In this document: piece by piece, positions 10,997 through 21,503 of the stretch
How positions within the stretch are numbered: the first letter of the stretch is position 1
Layout: every line of letters starts with the position of its first letter
Origin: Diplosphaera chodatii
Lineage: Eukaryota > Chlorophyta > Trebouxiophyceae > Prasiolales > Stichococcaceae
Length of the DNA: 64,000 nucleotides
Assembly (NCBI GenBank): GCA_032358165.1
Contig: JAALGY010000017.1
Span: forward strand, 2,170,001-2,234,000
Direction of reading: 5' to 3'
The notes under the pieces: model-generated
What the model saw: only the letters and a program-made list of their open reading frames with translations
Databases searched by the model: none
What the model was told of the DNA's origin: nothing
Program-made: the position numbers and the translations under genes

Positions 10997-13900
10997 ATGC
11001 GGCAGGCGCTGCAGCATCCCGGATATGCAGCTGTTGTGGCGGCCATGCTTGCGCTGTTGCTTGCGCTGCAGCCGCCTGTCTCAGCGCAGCAGGTAGACGG
11101 AGAAGGTGCAGACGATGCTCAGGTTGCCACGCGTAGACAGCCCAGATGCACGGTGTACCATCCTACCAAGTGCTGGTGAGTGCGCCCCAATACCAGCAGG
11201 ACATAGGCATTGTTCTGGCTGCGCTTACCATGGCAAACAGCCGGACGTCCGCTGTACAGGCCCTGTGGGTGTTCACCAAGTGATGAAAGCAGATTGTCAG
11301 CTGGGGTTGGTGCTTGGCAACTGCTCAGGTACAAACCATCAAATCTGGACCAAAAGCCGCACATCCCCGCATGCATGGCGGGACACAAGTGCAGCTTTGA
11401 CCTCAAGAAGAGGCTGGCGTGCCCGTTCTGGGCCACAGGCACCTTCTCGGCGGAGGACAGACAGGTGAGGCTCCACATCACTGTGGGGTCGACTAGCCAG
11501 TTTGACGCCCATCACCTTGCCGATATAGATCTAGCTGCAAGTGTGGTCACAAGGCAGGTTGGACGCGGTCATTGACGACCTCCTTGCAGCGGCCCATGAA
11601 TCCTCTGTCATATGCATGACACATCAGGAGACCCTGCGACGCAGGCATGCAGCACACAGTTTGCAGAGCAGCTGGCTCGGCCGCGTCCCCGCTGTAGCAA
11701 CAGTTGCTGCACTTCAGACCCTGGACCGGGACAGTGGCGTCCGGACCCGAGGCAGCAGGGCCACAAGGTGGTCTTCAGTTTGCATGAGTCTGCCGCAAGA
11801 GGTCTGATGCAGGGTCATGCACTGCAGTCGATGTTGCTGGGGAACACAAACAGTGTGGCATGTATGTCCGTTGAACAAGGACAATGCATGTGCTGTGCAG
11901 CACTTCAGCTGCATCTGTTCCTTGTCGCATAGGTCTTCGAGCCAGACAGTGGATGCAAGTACTTTCAGTACACACGCAGCGAGGTGCTCGACTACTTCCA
12001 GGGGTCCGCCACCGACATCCTGGTTGTCGGCGACTCCTTCATGCGGCAGCTGTTCGTGCGGCTGGTGCACCTGCTGCGAGGGCAGGTGTGGCAGTATGCG
12101 ACATTCTGCATGGAGTCGCATGGAGTCAGCACTGAGCACTAGTGCGGAGCCGCCACTTCAAGTCAGCTGCTGTCGGATGGGAACAGCTTGATGTACATAG
12201 GAGCGGGTGGTCGACTACAAGATCCACACGCACGCCACGTATGCGGTGTGCGACACAGCAGACGCATTCCAGGCAGCGCCAGCCTACACACGCAAGCTGG
12301 CATCAGATAAGGCCAAGCAGGCCGAGCAGGTTGGCAGGTATGGTTTGGACTGGCTAGAAGCAGCCGACGCCTACGCTGATCTTGCGTTACCATCCATTGC
12401 CGAATGGTGCCATGCAACGCCTGCCACTGCAGATCATGCTGCAGACGCACATCAAAGTATGTCAATAGACATGCGTGTGAACCATGTGCTGTACGCAGAT
12501 TCTTTCTGGATGCACTTAATGTCAGCGATGCGGTGCGGTGGGCTGCCTGCGCCAAGGCACCACTACAGGTAGGTAGACCACGCAAGCAGATAGACTTTCT
12601 GGACAGCTGACAAAGGCTTGCTGTCCGGAGCGCCAATGTGCAGTGTGCAGTCAGCTGTACACTGCATCTGCATTCTCCAAATAAACGTTCGGCCTACCTC
12701 GCTGATTGGCATTTGCAGGTGCACTACATGTTCGGGGCAAACTTCAAACAGCAGGTGCGGACTACCAAACGCTCTGCAGGGGGTTAGCGTCGCTGCCTTT
12801 GTTCCACAGCAATGGTGTGTTTCCGCTTGTACAGCACCTCTTTGCTTGAATCGTGACATGTATGTCACCTCACCAGGTGCGCAACCTGGTGCGGTATACA
12901 AGGGGCGGCTACAACCCCGATACCCGGGTGGACGTCATTATTTCGGTCATGGTGCGACTGCAACACCCTGCCTGTGCCTCTCCAACGTTGCGCGTTGACT
13001 CAGCCTCAGCTTCTGCATGCACTTGGCCAGCGCATTGGTGTGCAGGCCAACTAACCGTCTGCACGATGCTGCCTGCCTTGCTAACAGAGTCTATGCACAA
13101 CAACATGGCTAGGTACCAGGCACTTGTCGTGAGTGGCAGTGCAATATGGTGTTGCATCCGACCTGCTGCAGGCGCTGCAGAGTGGTAGTTGGTATAGCGA
13201 CGCTGTCACCACCTTGATGTGGGCGCATGCAGTTCTGGACCCACGCATCCCGGACGCCGGAGGAGTGGCTGGACGCGCTCGAGGCGTTTAAGGCGCAGCG
13301 CTTTGTGCGGCGCATCTTCCTGCTGGGCATCCCCACCGCCCGCATCAACCCCACCCACACCGCCAAGGGATACCCCAAGGTACCTGCCGATGAACCTTCA
13401 CACCAGGTCGCCTGTGCGTCACGGCAGCGTGTACCATGGATCATGACTCTCACATGTGCTGAGAAGTTGTGTGGTAGTTGACCAAGCTAGCACTACTCCA
13501 TGCTATAGGTTTGCAATATCATGTGCAGAGCTGTTCAAGCTGTGCGTCGTGCTGTGGTTGCAGGCGTACAGGAACAGGAACAGGATGATGCGCGAGTGGG
13601 CGGCCAACCAGACCAGCGGCGCCTACTACATCGACTTCGATGCCCTCGCTTTCGCGCCCAACCTTCCGGTCAGAGGCTACACCTTTAGGAGGATCATTGC
13701 ACGGCAACCGCCTCACCTCATCGTAACAGCAGCAACACCCCGCTGCTGGGTCGGGTGTACCTCGTATCATCAGCAGATCCCAGCCACCTGGCTGCTGGTG
13801 TGCAGGCAGCATGTGATGAAGGCAACAAGCACTACGCGTGCCATCTTCGATCGCTGTATGGCGAGCAGCAGGCAGAGGTCAACTACTTCAGGGAGCCGCA

Positions 13901-14596
13901 CCTGAATGTGAGCGCACCTGCCCCGCATCGTGGGCCAGATGCCGAACGTCTGCTGTATTGCCGGACATACAGGGGCCTGCGGTAGCTTGTGCCAGTCGAA
14001 TGGCGCAGGAGACAGCCACTCAGCGCACCTCTGGAATGTATACAGTAGGACACCGGCAGGCAGGCAGCACATACTGTTTGTGGCACGCAGGTGCCGGTGG
14101 GGGATTTTTTCAGCAGCGAGGATGGGCAGTGCTACGACGACATGAACGCGATGCTGTGGCAGCTGTACTTCAACGTCGCCATGAAGTCCGACCTGGAGGC
14201 TGAATCAGGTTCGCCCCTGCCGGTCTGGCCATTCACGGGGGATGTGAAGTTTGCGGTGCCTGGCAACCTGACATGCTGCCGGTGGTTGCCGATCACCACA
14301 GTGGGACCCAACAGAAGGGTCGCAGAAAATGTGCTGTGCATCTGACACAAGCATGCGCTCTTTGGTGTTATCCTCTGCAAGGACCCAACCCGTCATCCAG
14401 AGTGACATTGCCTTTCCTGTGTTGTTGCTTTCTTCCGTTCCTGTAACCCTGTCCAATGTATTAAGGCGCAGGCAGCGTCCGCCACAGTCGGCCTATCAAA
14501 CACAAGGCGAAGAAGACGACCAGTGCACTGGGGTCTGCAGCAGAGATGGCAGCCGGCAGGTTTGTGAGCAGAGTGGTCATGCGCGGCGTAACCTAG
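10997..14596 (+). CDS. PC-esterase / TBL-like SGNH acyl-esterase, secretory pathway
   Basis: Exons 10997-11175, 11329-11464, 11660-11767, 11933-12085, 12201-12329, 12719-12754, 12877-12951, 13233-13379, 13564-13668, 13806-13907, 14091-14208 and 14472-14596 join in frame (1413 nt, 470 aa). The N-terminus has a hydrophobic signal or anchor (VVAAMLALLLAL) followed by a Cys-bearing stretch. A region with RCSNSCC and GQW leads to ILVVGDSFMRQLF, the nucleophile block of the GDS type found in PC-esterase/TRICHOME BIREFRINGENCE-like proteins. Later exons give GANFKQQ, a PTARINPTHT block and EGNKHYAC, a candidate for the downstream catalytic Asp/His region. The C-terminus is a basic tail (RPIKHKAKKTT). 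Such enzymes acylate or deacylate wall glycans or glycoproteins in the Golgi. The start could also be a non-ATG codon upstream; I chose the ATG that begins the signal peptide. An extra exon between 12330 and 12718 cannot be excluded. Confidence 0.78.
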
Positions 14597-14882
14597 TGTA
14601 ATTCACAGCAGCAGCTGGTCGTAGGCAATGCTCTGGTGCTGGCGGCAAGCCAGCGCTTTGGTGGATCTACAAGCCAGATGAGCATGCACGTGTGTTGACA
14701 CATACGGTATTGACATGACGGCTGCCGCATTGTCGCAGTCGTTTTCGGCTGAACAAATACCTGAACTACGACAAACACAACATTGCCGTAGGTACTGAAA
14801 GTCGCTGTATCCCAGAAGTACCAGTAAGTCATCATTGTCCGGGCCTAAGCTAGACCAACTCAGCCCCGGTTCAGCATCTCAG

Positions 14883-17033
14883 TCACTGTGATCTACTGTC
14901 ACTGCCTGTTCCTGATGTCCTCTGTCTGTGCTGTTGGCTTTGCTGCACCACATTTGCATGCGCAGCTGCATCAGTTGCATGCACTCGACCCGCACTGCTG
15001 CCTGGTGCTCTGTCGCCGCCGCCCTGAGCCACCTGCAAGGTTTCGTTTGCTGCAGTGCGACCTGCAAGGGGCACATAAACTTGACGCTCCGCAATCAGAA
15101 TGCGACACTGGCACTTCACGCTCCCAGCACAGTGCCACTTATGAATGGTAGCTTCTGGCGTGGCTGATGAGCTGCAGCAACATGCAGTTTTCACATGCAC
15201 TATGGTTCTCTGAAAGGACTGAGTGTGACAAATACCCCTACCAGCTGGCGGATGCGTGTCTATGTGGGACTGCAGTGCTCGTAACGTCGCTTCAACCGCA
15301 TCCAATCGCTTCTCTAGCTGCAGATACACCATCAGCCCCATTTGGTCAGCGACAATTCAATTGTCGCCACGTGGTCCAAAATATGCACGCCATCGTTTCC
15401 CAGGTTGCCAGCGCATATGCACAGCCTACAGCCTAACACAGGGGCAGACAACACTCTGGAACATGTACAGCGCACCTCGGCTGACGGCCCTGCTGTCGGC
15501 TGTGCTGCAGCTGCTGCGGCATCCTCCGCCACCTGTGCACAGAGGACCGTACATCCATCGTGGCATGCCTGTCAGACCTGACGCAGCTCAGCAGCTGAAA
15601 GTCGCTGCCTGCAGTGTGTCAGACCCAGCAGTGTGCCAGACCCAGCACACATGCACCCAAACAGATACGTGCACAAGTACCTTCTTCTGGTGCTGCTCTT
15701 CTCCCTGCTCCATTTCCCACTGTCCATATTTGGCTATGCCAAAGATAGCTGCAGGCACGCAAATGTACCCTCAGGAGCTGCTGCAGCAGATCAATCTCGC
15801 GACGCAGACCTCCCAGAAGCGTGCATGTGGCCTCACGGCCATGTTCAGAGCGGCACATTGCCCTGTGCACAGGCTGGTTTGTACCTAGGGGTGGCAGGAA
15901 CGCCACGAACAGCTGCCACGCATGCCAGTCCCACCTGCGCATCAGTGAGCCTTTGGTAGTCAGTGGATCAATAGGCGCAAAAGCCTCAACTCAACTCGGT
16001 GGCTGGCAACACAGGCTGCAGAGCCTTTGCCATCATTGGCGAGCACCCCTTTCGGTTCACCTTCCAACTAAGTTCGGGGCCTCTCGCTTCGAGAACAGCA
16101 GCTCGGCGGCCTGCCAGAAGCCATACCTCTCCTGCACCGGCGCACCTGCACTGTCTGCCTCTACAGCGGCCGTGGCCGCTGGAGCCACGCTCCCTGCTGC
16201 CTCACCGCCTGGCACACCATGCAGTGACAAACCCATGGTCGGTCTGGGTGTCCAGGATGCCAATGGTCGATCATCCAGGTCAGCCGGGTGCTGTGATAGC
16301 TGAACGTTTGTGCACCAGATGGCGCAACAGCACGCTCGCACCTGACGGTCCTGCAGCAGCAGCGGCTGAGCGGTGGCTCAGAATCGAGGAGCCTCGAAAG
16401 CCGCTATGATCTCTGGGCAATCTTGGAACGTTACTGGCAGCCGCATGGAACGGTGGATCTGCGCAGTTGCAGAGCCTGGTCAACCGTTCCCATACACTGC
16501 GCCGGGCATGCATGCGCGGGTTCTGTCAACACTGTGGTGGCGCCTCTGATCCGTGGTGTGCAAGGAAGATGGACTAATTGCAATGCCTGGCACCAAGGGA
16601 CGTTGCAAAGGAGTCTCTGAGAAACTAGAGTGCAAGGTGGCCGTTCAAGAGCTTGGGACCTGGGAGAGGCGTCAAGGGAAGCAGGAAGCGTGTCCTCGTA
16701 GCATCACGTTTATGTCAACTCGATGTCGCCACACGGCGTAGAACGCCGCGTAGCTTAGCCAGTACAACGGGCGACATGTTGTATGTGTCAGTGGACTCAT
16801 TTCACTGTTTTGCACCCAGCTCTCAATGACCTGCACGTGACCCGATACGAAACAGGCCCCCCTGCAGAGTGGCGCGGGTCCGCACCTTCGTGTCGGCTGC
16901 TGCCCAGGCCGCGCCTTGTACCTTCGCCTGAAGCCACACTCGGCCCCAGAGCCGCGCCCGCGCCCATGTCGCGCGACTCAATGGGCTTCACTAGCGTGAG
17001 CTGCTCGTCCCACTTGGCTGCTTCACGGCTCAT
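14883..17033 (-). CDS. uncharacterised coiled-coil protein with Trp-rich hydrophobic segment
   Basis: Exons in coding order: first exon from 17033 (ending at 16922 or 16886), an unresolved join, then 16061-16290, 15885-15934, 15769-15809, 15476-15523, 15242-15317 and 14883-15061, whose phases agree. The protein starts MSREAAKWDEQL. Its middle holds YGFWQAAELLFSKRE and then a Trp-rich stretch (WDWHAWQLFVAFLPPL) that could enter or lie on a membrane. A Leu heptad helix (LRREIDLLQQLLR) and, after an Ala linker, a second one (LEKRLDAVEATLRALQ) suggest oligomerisation. The tail is Gln/Ser-rich and ends SDSRSQ. I recognise no family. The order soluble head, hydrophobic segment, coiled coil recalls peroxin-14-like proteins, but no diagnostic Pex14 motif is visible, so no function is assigned. 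Confidence 0.6.
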
Positions 17034-17327
17034 ATAGCTGGCTGCTGGTATCTTTCCCTGCCTGGCGCGTGTGGGTGCAAGGCCCGGTCGATCGCGACAA
17101 CCGCCTGTATACTAATACGCTAAGTCCAGCGTTCCAATAATCTGTTACTTTCATGCTTGCTGAGACGTCGGACATGGTTCAATCCGAGCTTGTGCTCGGA
17201 CAAACACCGGCCACCGTGTGGGCAGTGTCGCTTCAGCCCCTGATCATCCGCGACCATACTTTCGTGCAGAGCATCAGAGACCTCTGCACCAGCTGTGTGT
17301 CCGTAATACCATGCCGATATGGGCTAG

Positions 17328-18500
17328 ATGTGCAAAATGCAGGCAGTACGCGGGGCCACCGATGCGTCGCAAAACCTTGGCGATGCGGTGTTCCAGCATG
17401 CGGACGCCATACAGCATCTGTCGGATGCCCTGGAGGAGGAGGTGTCCCTCTACGCGAGGGAGCTCGGCGCACGCATCGCGATGCTGCACGACGGCGCCCA
17501 CCAGATCACTTCAGCAGGTCGGTCATCGCTGCAGGATGCCGCACTCACACACCCTGCAGCGGGCTGTCAAGCCAGCCGGGGCGACAGAATCAACGTGCAC
17601 TCATGTGCTCGCCATCTACTGAGTCTCACTGAGCTTGCGAGACGCTGCAGGGCTGGCAATCGCGCGCGCTGGTGACCGCCTTGCATCGGGCGGCGAGCAG
17701 GTGGCCCTGGGGATGCAGCAGATGGTCGTCGTGATCGCCGCCAGCATGCTCACAGTCGTAACCGGCCTTTTCGGTGCGCTCCACAGCACATCCTTCTGCT
17801 GTCGTTGCACACTCCCACATGTGCTTGGCCGGTGCCGGAGTGCCTTATGTACAGCCAGTATGCCTGTGCCCGCTGGCTTACCGCATGTACGGACCATGGG
17901 TTTGCCTAGCTAACACTGTGCTCTGGTGTCTGACGGTCACAGGGTGGCGGTACCTCGTGCTGGGTTGCGTGGTGCTGTGGCTGTGCGGCTTCGATGTCAA
18001 GCACCTGCAGCGCAAGCTGCTGCCTGGGCGGCGGACACAGGAGCACCAGCAGCAGCATAGCGTGCCACCACACGCCGATGCGCCGCACCTGCACAGCGCG
18101 CTGCACAACCCCGCCGCATGCGCCGCCTCCCCGAAGCGTGTGTCCTGGGAGCAGGGTATGGATGGCAGCCAGGTGGGCGCAGCCAACTTGTCAGTGTCAG
18201 CCCTCATAGCAGGGCTTTCTAGCACTTGTCAGTCCGGATCGGGGCACTCCGGTGAGGCACTCGCCGCTGCAGAGCTCGACCGCTCATCAGCATGGCTCGT
18301 TTGTGCACAGGCTCGTTTGTGCACAGGTATCTGGGGCAGATGTTGAGGTGCCTGTTTTTCACCGGGGCGTTGGGTGGCAATGTACAGCTGCGCCTTGCGG
18401 CAAGGCACACAGCAGCGCATTTGTAGATAGCAATACCAGCAGCACTGCCCGACGGACTCCTGACACGGAGCTGTTGCCTGTTGCAGGCGACCACGGATAG
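17328..18500 (+). CDS. small membrane protein with amphipathic helices, possibly KAR5/GEX1-like
   Basis: Exons 17328-17517, 17651-17773, 17943-18155 and 18487-18500 join in frame (540 nt, 179 aa); an internal Met at 17337 could also be the start. The N-terminal 80 residues are long helices with repeated small, acidic and hydrophobic positions (AIQHLSDALEEEVSLYAREL). Next come two hydrophobic stretches, MVVVIAASMLTVVTGLFG and YLVLGCVVLWLCGF, split by an intron, then a basic and His-rich tail (QEHQQQHSVPPH). This helix, transmembrane, basic-tail plan is seen in nuclear-fusion proteins of the KAR5/GEX1/Brambleberry group, but there is no Cys-rich module here, so that link is weak. It starts 294 bp from the divergent coiled-coil gene. 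Confidence 0.62.
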
Positions 18501-19609
18501 TGGGCGGGCAACGCCCCACGGCGAGCAGGGGCTCAGCCCCCGCAGCCTCTTCCGTCATCAGGTGCGCTGCCCGTATGGGTCTGCACCCCACAATGTCTGA
18601 CTCGCACCCCGTACCTTAAACCCCGTCCGTCATCGGCTCGTCGTGACCCAGACCCAGGCCTGCTCAGGAGCACATCGCCCTGTGTATAGGCCCTGGATGG
18701 GGTTTACATAAAAAGGGATGCGGCGCCGCCGCCCGCAGCGATCGTGAGCGGAGACGGCCAGGGGTGCAACGGCAGCGCCGCCCCAGCAGCAGAAGGCGGC
18801 ACAGCTGGGCCCCCTGACGGCGTTGCGACGCTGAGGAAGGGCGGCGTGGCGGCAGTCAGATGCGTCGCTGACAGCAGCCCCGACGTGTCCGCGCCTGGTG
18901 CACTGCGGCCAGCAGGTGACGGGGTTGGTGATGCAGCACCGGGGGGTCAAGAAGTAGCAGGGGCCCCACCGGGAGGCCCAAGCCCAGGCTTGCCTGCAGC
19001 GGCAGTGATCGAGCTCCAAGGGTGAGCAAGCGGCATGCAGGGGACCACGAATCGCAAACGGGACGCACACCAGTAGCCACAGGGCTGCAGCAGCAGCATC
19101 GCTGCGGATCATACAACAAAATCGGATTGCAGCATCCTGTTTCAGGTCACATAGCGCAGCAAATCGTGATGTGAGAGCCTCTGCGCTCTCGCATATTTGG
19201 TGAGACTCGCATGCTGTGGACCACTATACGATCGGCATCTCGACGTTGGATTTAGACGCACTTGACATTGCTGTTGAGCTGTGTGCATGCAGATGTTGTG
19301 TGTAGTGATTCACGGGTGTGAGTGCACATGTGCATAGGAGCATTTGGCTTGGAGGCGCACAGTCTTTGTTGTGAATGTTGACGCATTTACTGTAACTGGA
19401 TACATTGCTGTCCTCTGTTACCCGCGCGCGGACACAGCCATGACACAGACCCAGTTCTGGATTGATCTCCCTATCCTGCTGATTCTCTGTGCTTGTATGA
19501 TCACTGCCCGCAAAACCATCATCCCAACTATCTACAGCCCGTCAAACCAGACTGAGGCAGACCCTAAGCTGAATGGTCATCAATCTGTCTGACACATGAT
19601 ATACAAGGC
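18501..19609. other. mostly non-coding stretch with two doubtful overlapping ORFs
   Basis: A GC-rich block at 18630-19112 is open on both strands. The minus frame begins with a signal-like sequence (MIRSDAAAAALWLLVCV) and runs 160 codons. The plus frame, 18744-19025, starts with GTG. Neither shows a known motif or clean splice sites, so no gene is called. The remaining part to 19609 is AT-richer and likely the 3' UTR of the hydrolase gene. Confidence 0.35.
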
Positions 19610-21218
19610 TCAGAGTCTGTGGTGGTTGGCAAAGCGCTGTGTCTGTAGGAAGCTGACCACCAGCGTCGCCACTTCGTCGTCCCAAATGATGTCCGAGTGC
19701 TGAAGCGGCACCGTCACGAAGTCCGTCTCGATGTCAGGCGCCAGGTGCTTCAGCCGCGTCTCGTCCACCGCCACAGTCCCATCGCTTGGCCCTGTGCACA
19801 CCGCAGGCCAAAGCCTCAAAGCAGCGGTCACACGAGCCACATTGCCCATGAAGTTTGCATCCGCTCGGATAGAGAAGTATGCGCCTTCAGTACTGCGCAA
19901 GGCATCATGCCTGTGCGGCACCTGAGAAGAACCGGCAGGTCTTCGACATGACGCTGACTGGGTGCTTCAGGCTGAAGGAGCGTGTGCCGGCAATGATGCC
20001 GCATGGCGCTGGCGGCAGCGGCCACTGCTTCCCCTCCTCCAGCTCGCACCTATTCATGTTGGAGCAGACCCATCAGCTGCCGCAGATGCGAGGTGCCCCC
20101 CCACCGAGCTGGGTGCAGCCGTGGACATGTGCTGCTGCTGGCAGTAGCATGCCACGCACACCCAGACGATTCTCACCCCAGGTCCATCCCTGCACATACA
20201 AGAACGCATGTCACGTGGAACGCAAGAGGACCGTGTGCATGCCGGCAGGTACACGGCTAGCAGGCATGTGATGTAAGGCCCATGGCGCAACAGGCGGCGC
20301 TGCTTGCCTGCCTTGCCATAGATGCGCGCGAAGACGGTGCTGATGGGGAAGTGCAGGGTGCGAAAGCGGCGAGCCACGCAGCTGCCCCGGTTTGGCGGCG
20401 CCAGCATGCAGCAGCCCCGCCACCGCACGCCCCCTGCGCTCGTGTTTCTTGACGATTGCCGGTTGTCACATATGCTGAACTACACTCGCATCTGACGGAT
20501 GGCACAGGCAGGGAACGCCCGCTTGGACCACAGCAACTCTGACAGGTGGCAGACTGCGGTGCCAGAGATTGGGAGGCCCTGCGTTGAGTGCACCTCGGTC
20601 TGGCAGCGCCTGGATGTGGCGCAGGATGATGCCGCCCATGCTGTGCGTCACCGCCCACACCTCATCCTCCTGGCCAACCAGCTCCCGGATCTCCGCCGCA
20701 ACCTGCTCTGCCAGTTCCTGCACCCCAACCCACACCCCCGATTCGCAACCACTCCGATGGTACCTTGCACCACCTTGACGGCCTGAAGCAGACTCAGCAG
20801 GACTGTTCCGCGCTCGGCGCGGCTATAAGGTGTGTTTTCAAAACTGCATCTGCTGGTGCTGACCTTGATGGTGTAGGCGCGCGAAGGGTACTCGACCACG
20901 TGCGTCTCCCATCCAGTCTGCTGCTGTATATGCCTGCATGTGTTGCGACACCCACATCGGAACATTGCGAAGTGGGGTGCCGGCGGGCGCAGATTTGCTC
21001 ATGCTGCATCCTGATGCAGTGCGGAAATGCTGCTGCCCCACAACGTTTGCATCGCCCGAGAGTTCACACCTTTCAAGCTTGCGCATGCAATCTGCGGTGC
21101 GCAGCAGGCCGTGCAGCAGCACCACCTTGGGCTGCGTGTGCTTTGATGAAGATCTCTGCTGCACAAAGCCGTTCGCCACAGCAGGCGGCTGCTGCACGAC
21201 TGACGGCACAGCCGCCAT
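19610..21218 (-). CDS. alpha/beta-hydrolase fold lipase or esterase
   Basis: Exons 21070-21218, 20864-20933, 20594-20717, 20255-20433, 20105-20189 and 19610-19791 join in frame (789 nt, 262 aa). Strand beta-3 with the oxyanion block reads VVLLHGLLRT. The nucleophile elbow is AVTHSMGGIILRH (G-x-S-x-G with Thr-His for the first Gly). It is followed by CCMLAPPNRGS, typical of lipases that act on acyl chains after the elbow. SDGTVAVDETRL near the C-terminus supplies a likely acidic residue and VPLQHSDI the catalytic His. This size and order match the small alpha/beta hydrolases related to triacylglycerol lipases; the substrate is unknown. No transit peptide is obvious after the chosen Met (MAAVPSVVQQPP), although the frame stays open upstream. 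The end of the fourth exon is less certain, since a GC donor about 40 nt earlier in the gene also keeps frame. Confidence 0.8.
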
Positions 21219-21503
21219 GGCTGCGCTCGTCGCAGTCGGGGCTGATGAGCCTGTGCATTGGGTTTGGTCCAAGGATGCCAGTAATCGCCTGCAGGCACTC
21301 GGTGTGCAGGGTTTGTCTGACTGTCTGCTGTTGCCGACCGCTCCCTGGAAGCTGCAGCCGGCCACTGATGGGTTACTCGGGGTGAGTGTGCATCTGGATC
21401 GGTTCGTTCCGTGTGGGTGTGATGCTAGTGCGGTGTCTCTTCCAGTGCGTGGTGCAGCATGGTTACAGAAGCGGTGTCGCGTCATGCACCCATGACGGGC
21501 ATG

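Noticed and set aside
12586..12902. 112-codon minus-strand open frame in the esterase gene
   Set aside because: It overlaps introns and small exons of a well-phased plus-strand gene and has no motif.
14209..14345. Read-through end of the PC-esterase at 14345
   Set aside because: The exon donor at 14208 and an acceptor at 14471 fit in phase and make the total length a multiple of three, so the longer spliced tail was preferred.
19344..19592. Plus-strand frame with a hydrophobic stretch (LPILLILCACMI)
   Set aside because: It lies in the likely 3' UTR of the minus-strand hydrolase and has no upstream exon or conserved motif. The hydrophobic run is isolated.
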